9,337 nt of DNA from Pyrinomonadaceae bacterium. Lineage in GTDB: Bacteria > Acidobacteriota > Blastocatellia > Pyrinomonadales > Pyrinomonadaceae. Numbering within the stretch: the stretch's first letter is position 1; every line of letters starts with the position of its first letter. The DNA lies in assembly GCA_014379795.1 (NCBI GenBank), contig JACMLC010000089.1:1-9337 (forward strand), in the 5' to 3' direction. Position numbers and translations under genes: made by a program. Below the pieces are notes generated by a model. The model had not been told where the DNA came from and ran no database searches. It was given only the letters and a program-made list of their open reading frames with translations. Shown piece by piece: positions 5,903-9,337 of the stretch.

Positions 5903-6165
5903 TCCCAGCCCTCCTGCTTTCAGAGGATGGCAACTCGCATGCCGCTCTCGAACATGATAATAACCTTAGATTTTAGAGCCTGTTTTCAAGCTCATCATTT
6001 ATCGTCACACCAAATCGTGCTGACCTAACCGACATCGGTATGTAAGCGTGCTTTGATATGATGCAAACATTATGACCGATTAGCTTACTCAAGCGAGCGA
6101 AGATTTTTCAGCAGCGATTTTTCAACACTGAATGGCTCATGCTAGTTTTTGCACAGCAGTTTGAC
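5903..6165. other. Gene-free gap between the secreted protein and the unknown cytosolic gene
   Basis: No convincing coding frame. It should hold the leftward promoter of the secreted-protein gene, but I find no clear -35/-10 pair; TTGAAA at 5979-5974 is the nearest -35-like match, without a well-spaced -10. It contains an ACCGA-CA-TCGGT dyad at 6028-6039 and a direct repeat GATTTTTCA at 6102-6110 and 6116-6124. No terminator is visible for the upstream leftward gene, so readthrough into the secreted-protein gene is possible. Confidence 0.5.
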
Positions 6166-6747
6166 CTAGAGGTTCTCTGCCACGCCGAACTGCTCGCGGA
6201 ACTGCTTTGACGCGCGCCGCAGCTCAAGCCACGTTTCAAAAATCTCAGGCTGTTGCAGCCAGATTGTGAACCACTCTGCGATCTCGGCTTTCTCTGCGCG
6301 CTTGCGCTCGTCCACGGCCTTGTTGCCGGCGATCATCTGCGCGCGTTGCTTGCCTTTAAGCGCGGTCTCGCGCACGCGGCGCAAGCCTTTCTGGTCACGC
6401 TCGCGCGCAAATTTTTTCCGCAGGTTCTCAAGATTTTTGAGCGACCCGGCGGCCTGTTTGAAGTCCGAGAACTTGAGCACGTTGCGAAACATCGCATCAT
6501 ACGGATCACGGCTGCGCTGTTGCACGTCCAGCTCAAGCACCTCCGCATGACGCAGCTCCGCGCCCTCGTCCGCCAGCAGGCGCGCGACCGAAGCATAGCT
6601 TTCGACCGCACCTTCGCCGAACTTTTCTTGCACGGCCTGCTCGATGGCTTCTAATTCACTTGCGCCGACGGATTCGCAATCGAGCGCTTCCCAGACTTCT
6701 ATCATCAGGTCGCGCTTGGTGCGCGATTTCCATTTATGCTTGCTCAT
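6166..6747 (-). CDS. Conserved-looking cytosolic protein of unknown function
   Basis: I chose the ATG at 6747 (193 residues, starting MSKHKWKSRTKRDLMIEVWE). A GTG at 6774 would add nine residues but has no better ribosome site; GAGAG lies about 8-12 bases before the ATG. There is no signal peptide or membrane segment. The protein is highly charged and mostly helical in appearance. It has an N-terminal region rich in acidic helices (about 10-75), a GAELRHAEVLELD segment in the middle, a basic Lys/Arg-rich stretch that could form a coiled coil (about 100-150), and a Trp-rich C-terminus (EWFTIWLQQPEIFETWLELR, about 159-178). I do not recognise a characterised family. I recall similar proteins as hypothetical entries in Acidobacteriota, unverified. 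The codon pattern looks like its neighbours. It is transcribed divergently from recQ with about 146 bases between starts, so shared control is possible but not shown. Confidence 0.75.
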   Translation of the reverse strand: MSKHKWKSRTKRDLMIEVWEALDCESVGASELEAIEQAVQEKFGEGAVESYASVARLLADEGAELRHAEVLELDVQQRSRDPYDAMFRNVLKFSDFKQAAGSLKNLENLRKKFARERDQKGLRRVRETALKGKQRAQMIAGNKAVDERKRAEKAEIAEWFTIWLQQPEIFETWLELRRASKQFREQFGVAENL

Positions 6748-6829
6748 CCCGGCTCTCAGCTTAACATCAAACACCGCCTGCGCCGAAAATCAAATTCGAC
6801 GCTTTTTTCGCGCTCAACACGGAGGGTTT

Positions 6830-6858
6830 TTGAAGCGCTTCCGATTTCGCGTTACAAT
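6830..6858 (+). promoter_or_regulatory. Sigma70-type promoter for recQ with a palindrome in its spacer
   Basis: TTGAAG (6830-6835) and TACAAT (6853-6858) are 17 bases apart, a close match to the vegetative consensus. Transcription would start near 6865, leaving a leader of about 29 bases that contains AAGG at 6882-6885, eight bases before the recQ ATG. The exact palindrome GAAGCGCTTC (6832-6841) overlaps the -35 and the start of the spacer, a position where a repressor could block RNA polymerase. Confidence 0.55.
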
Positions 6859-6893
6859 CATTGTTGTCTTCCTTTCGCTTTAAGGCTCACGTT

Positions 6894-9337
6894 ATGCTCA
6901 TGATTGAAGATGCGCTGCCCGCGCTGCGCGAACATTTCGGTTTTACGGATTTCCGCGCGGGACAGCGCGAGGTCATCAGTGCGATTTTAGAAGGCCACGA
7001 CACTGTCGTCGTGATGCCGACGGGCGGCGGCAAGTCGCTCTGTTACCAACTGCCCGCGTTGATGAAAGAGGGCGCGACAGTCGTCGTTTCGCCGCTCATC
7101 GCATTGATGAAAGATCAGGTTGATGCGCTTCACGCGCGCAATCTTCCGGCGACGTTTATCAACAGCTCGATTACTTTTGAGGAACAAAAGGCGCGCATCA
7201 ACGGCGTTCGTCGCGGAGAGTTCAAGCTCGTCTATGTCGCGCCCGAACGATTTCGCAGCGCGCATTTCATCGAAACGCTACGGAGCGCGAACGTCTCTCT
7301 CTTCGCGGTTGACGAGGCGCATTGTATTTCGCAATGGGGGCATGATTTCAGGCCGGACTTCCTGCGCCTGCGCCACGCGGTCGAAGAGATCGGTCGCCCG
7401 CAAGTGGTCGCCCTGACGGCAACGGCCACGCCTCACGTTCGCGCGGATATTATCGAGCAACTCGCTTTAAGCGACCCGCGCGCTTTCGTCAGCGGCTTTG
7501 ATCGTCCAAACCTTTCCATCAAAGTCGTCAAGACGCAGAAAGACCGCGAGAAGATCAATTACATCAAAGCTCTGGCCGCAGCGCAGCAAGGCTCCGGCAT
7601 CATCTACACTTCGACACGCAAGGCCGTCGAGCAAGTGACAGCGCGTCTTAAATCCGCTGGCCTCAGCGTCGTCGCCTATCACGCAGGCATGGATGACGCC
7701 GAGAGGACACGCGCGCAGGATGAATTTATGAACGGGCGCACGCAGATGATCGTCGCCACCAACGCTTTCGGCATGGGGATAGACAAGGCGGACATACGCT
7801 TTGTCACGCACTATCAGATGCCCGGCTCGATCGAGGCTTATTATCAGGAGATCGGGCGCGCGGGGCGCGACGGCCTGCCCGCCGTGTGCGCGCTGCTCTT
7901 TAACTATGCGGATAAACGCACGCAGGATTATTTTATAGAAGGCTCGTACCCGCCGCCCGAACTCATCGCGCAGGTCTATCAGGCTCTGACCGCAACGGGG
8001 CAGCAGCGCATAGAGCTTTCCGTCAGCGAGATTGCCACGCGCGCTTCCCTGCGCAATGAGATGGCTGTTCAATCCGCTCTCATCATCTTAGAAAAAGCGG
8101 GGCACATAGAGCGCGGCGCGGCTGGCGAGAATCGCGCGCATGTGCGCCTGCTGATGCCGCCGCAGAAAGCGCGTGCGGAGCTTGGAGAGCGTGAGACAAA
8201 AACGCGACAGGCGTTGTTCGGTCTTCTCGGCGGCTACGAGGTGAACGAGCGCAACGAGACGGAAATTGATGTCAGGGATTTTTCCGAAGCAATGGGGCTT
8301 GAGCTGGCTGCGGCGCGGCGCGCGCTGACTTCGCTGGCGGCGTCCGGCATCATCTCTTACACCGCTGCACGGCGCACGCGCGGCGTTCTGCTGCTCGACG
8401 AATATCCGGTTAAGCAACTGCGCATCAAGCCGCAGGAGCTTGCGCGCCGCGCCGCGCTTGAGCAGCGAAAGCTGCGCGAGGTGATAAATTTCTGCTATGC
8501 GGAAAACTGTTACAGGGCTTTTATCTTGGATTACTTTGGCGACGAACATCATGCGCCAGTGTGCGGCACTTGCGGCAACTGCGCGGCGAGAGATGACGAG
8601 GATGAGAGAGGTCGTATTAAGACTTCCGCTCCGGCTGAACCGGCGACGCATCTCGACAAGTTCATTGTAGACAACGCGCCTTTCGCACACGATCTGGACG
8701 ACGCGCTTAGGGAGCAATCGCGTATGGAGCGTGCGCGCGTTCGCGCCGAATCCGGCGGCGAAGCCGAACCGGGCGCGATCAACATTACAGAGCGGCGCGC
8801 TTTGACGCTTGAAGAGAGTTTATTAACGAGAAAGATTCTCGCCTGCGCCGCACGCATGAAGGGGCGTTTCGGCAAAGGCATGCTGGCGTCTACCTTGAGA
8901 GGCTCGCGCGCCAGAAACGTCTCGCAGGCGGGACTGGACCAGCTTTCGACCTACGGCATTCTGGACGATATGACGCAGGATGAATTGCTGCTCTACATAG
9001 ACTCGCTCGTCGCCGCCGAATGCCTCAACGTGACCGGCGGAGCTTATCCCACAGTCTCACTTTCAAAACTCGGCGACGACGTGATGCGCGAGCGCGCGAG
9101 CGTCGAACTAGCATTGCCTTCAACCGCGCTCAGCGAATTATCACACTCGTCAGGTCGCAACCCCGCGCCCGCCGCTAAAACAAAATCCGTCAACACGATT
9201 GATGAGACCTACGCGCTCTATTGCGAAGGCTTGTCCGTCGAAGAGATCGGCCAGCAGCGCGGCCTCACGGAAATCACTATCGAAAAGCACCTCGCGGATT
9301 GCATCATGGAAGGGCGAGAAGTAGACATCTCGCGCCA
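6894..9337 (+). CDS. recQ: RecQ-family ATP-dependent DNA helicase with inserted domain, C-terminus cut by window edge
   Basis: A 3'-5' DNA helicase of superfamily 2 acting in recombination and replication-fork repair. From the ATG at 6894 I read 814 residues, open at the edge. The core has FRAGQREVI near the start, Walker A PTGGGKS (42-48), DEAH (140-143) followed by the RecQ aromatic-rich loop CISQWGHDFR, TATAT (175-179) and the arginine-finger region EIGRAGRDG (319-327). The zinc site is Cys539, Cys557, Cys560 and Cys563. A canonical RQC winged helix (about 637-740, with KGRFG and STYGIL) follows, then a helix-turn-helix (773-814) like the HTH_40 type at the end of some RecQ proteins. In E. 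coli RecQ about 50 residues separate GRAGRDG from the first zinc cysteine; here there are about 210. The extra residues (about 352-525) look like winged-helix DNA-binding sequence. An acidic/charged linker (about 567-636) separates zinc site and RQC. No HRDC domain is visible within the window. A second ATG at 6900 is an alternative start. Confidence 0.94.
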   Translation, partial: MLMIEDALPALREHFGFTDFRAGQREVISAILEGHDTVVVMPTGGGKSLCYQLPALMKEGATVVVSPLIALMKDQVDALHARNLPATFINSSITFEEQKARINGVRRGEFKLVYVAPERFRSAHFIETLRSANVSLFAVDEAHCISQWGHDFRPDFLRLRHAVEEIGRPQVVALTATATPHVRADIIEQLALSDPRAFVSGFDRPNLSIKVVKTQKDREKINYIKALAAAQQGSGIIYTSTRKAVEQVTARLKSAGLSVVAYHAGMDDAERTRAQDEFMNGRTQMIVATNAFGMGIDKADIRFVTHYQMPGSIEAYYQEIGRAGRDGLPAVCALLFNYADKRTQDYFIEGSYPPPELIAQVYQALTATGQQRIELSVSEIATRASLRNEMAVQSALIILEKAGHIERGAAGENRAHVRLLMPPQKARAELGERETKTRQALFGLLGGYEVNERNETEIDVRDFSEAMGLELAAARRALTSLAASGIISYTAARRTRGVLLLDEYPVKQLRIKPQELARRAALEQRKLREVINFCYAENCYRAFILDYFGDEHHAPVCGTCGNCAARDDEDERGRIKTSAPAEPATHLDKFIVDNAPFAHDLDDALREQSRMERARVRAESGGEAEPGAINITERRALTLEESLLTRKILACAARMKGRFGKGMLASTLRGSRARNVSQAGLDQLSTYGILDDMTQDELLLYIDSLVAAECLNVTGGAYPTVSLSKLGDDVMRERASVELALPSTALSELSHSSGRNPAPAAKTKSVNTIDETYALYCEGLSVEEIGQQRGLTEITIEKHLADCIMEGREVDISR

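Noticed and set aside
7467..8717. Two long minus-strand frames (7467-8072 and 8088-8717)
   Set aside because: Both are antisense to continuous recQ sequence with conserved helicase and zinc motifs, and neither shows a recognisable domain.
6166..9337. Reading the unknown gene plus recQ as a defence system
   Set aside because: RecQ here has the full housekeeping domain set, and the neighbour has no nuclease, sensor or effector motif I can see. The flanking genes are metabolic.

Overview
The window looks like a chromosomal housekeeping stretch from a moderately GC-rich bacterium, plausibly an Acidobacteriota member of the Blastocatellia type. That guess rests on recalled protein character, not a search: a glucose-6-phosphate isomerase of the transaldolase-linked class, a short zinc-ribbon membrane protein with a VTDHTTR-type tail, a secreted Arg/Gly/Tyr-rich protein with GxxEGxxxG units, and a small charged cytosolic protein of unknown function. 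There are no tRNA or rRNA genes, no CRISPR array, no transposase and no phage gene.

Left third, 1-4023, all on the minus strand: a central carbon cluster transcribed in the order pgi, gnd, glk. Glucokinase makes glucose 6-phosphate, Pgi interconverts it with fructose 6-phosphate, and Gnd converts 6-phosphogluconate to ribulose 5-phosphate. So the cluster sits at the branch between glycolysis and the oxidative pentose phosphate pathway. glk runs off the left edge and lacks its C-terminus. gnd and glk are 15 bases apart. pgi and gnd are separated by a perfect 30-bp inverted repeat with a 15-base loop. This is flanked by a 7-bp direct repeat whose collapse would leave a 7-base gap between the two genes, which suggests a small inserted element.

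Middle, 4024-6747: a divergent promoter region with a self-complementary ATTATAAT at 4115-4122 separates pgi from a rightward zinc-ribbon/two-helix membrane protein (4189-4665). A rightward GNAT acetyltransferase follows (4740-5240). It converges on a leftward secreted protein of unknown function (5363-5902), and a strong stem-loop terminator for the leftward gene lies between them. After a 263-base gap without genes comes a leftward conserved-looking cytosolic protein of unknown function (6166-6747).

Right third, 6748-9337: a good sigma70-type promoter drives a rightward RecQ-family DNA helicase that runs off the right edge. It has the normal helicase core, zinc-binding cysteines, RQC winged helix and a C-terminal helix-turn-helix. 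About 160 extra residues that look winged-helix-like lie between the core and the zinc site.

I see no clear undescribed multi-gene system. The best leads are the palindromic element between pgi and gnd, the unusual RecQ architecture, the 6PGDH cofactor-site substitution and the three uncharacterised small proteins.
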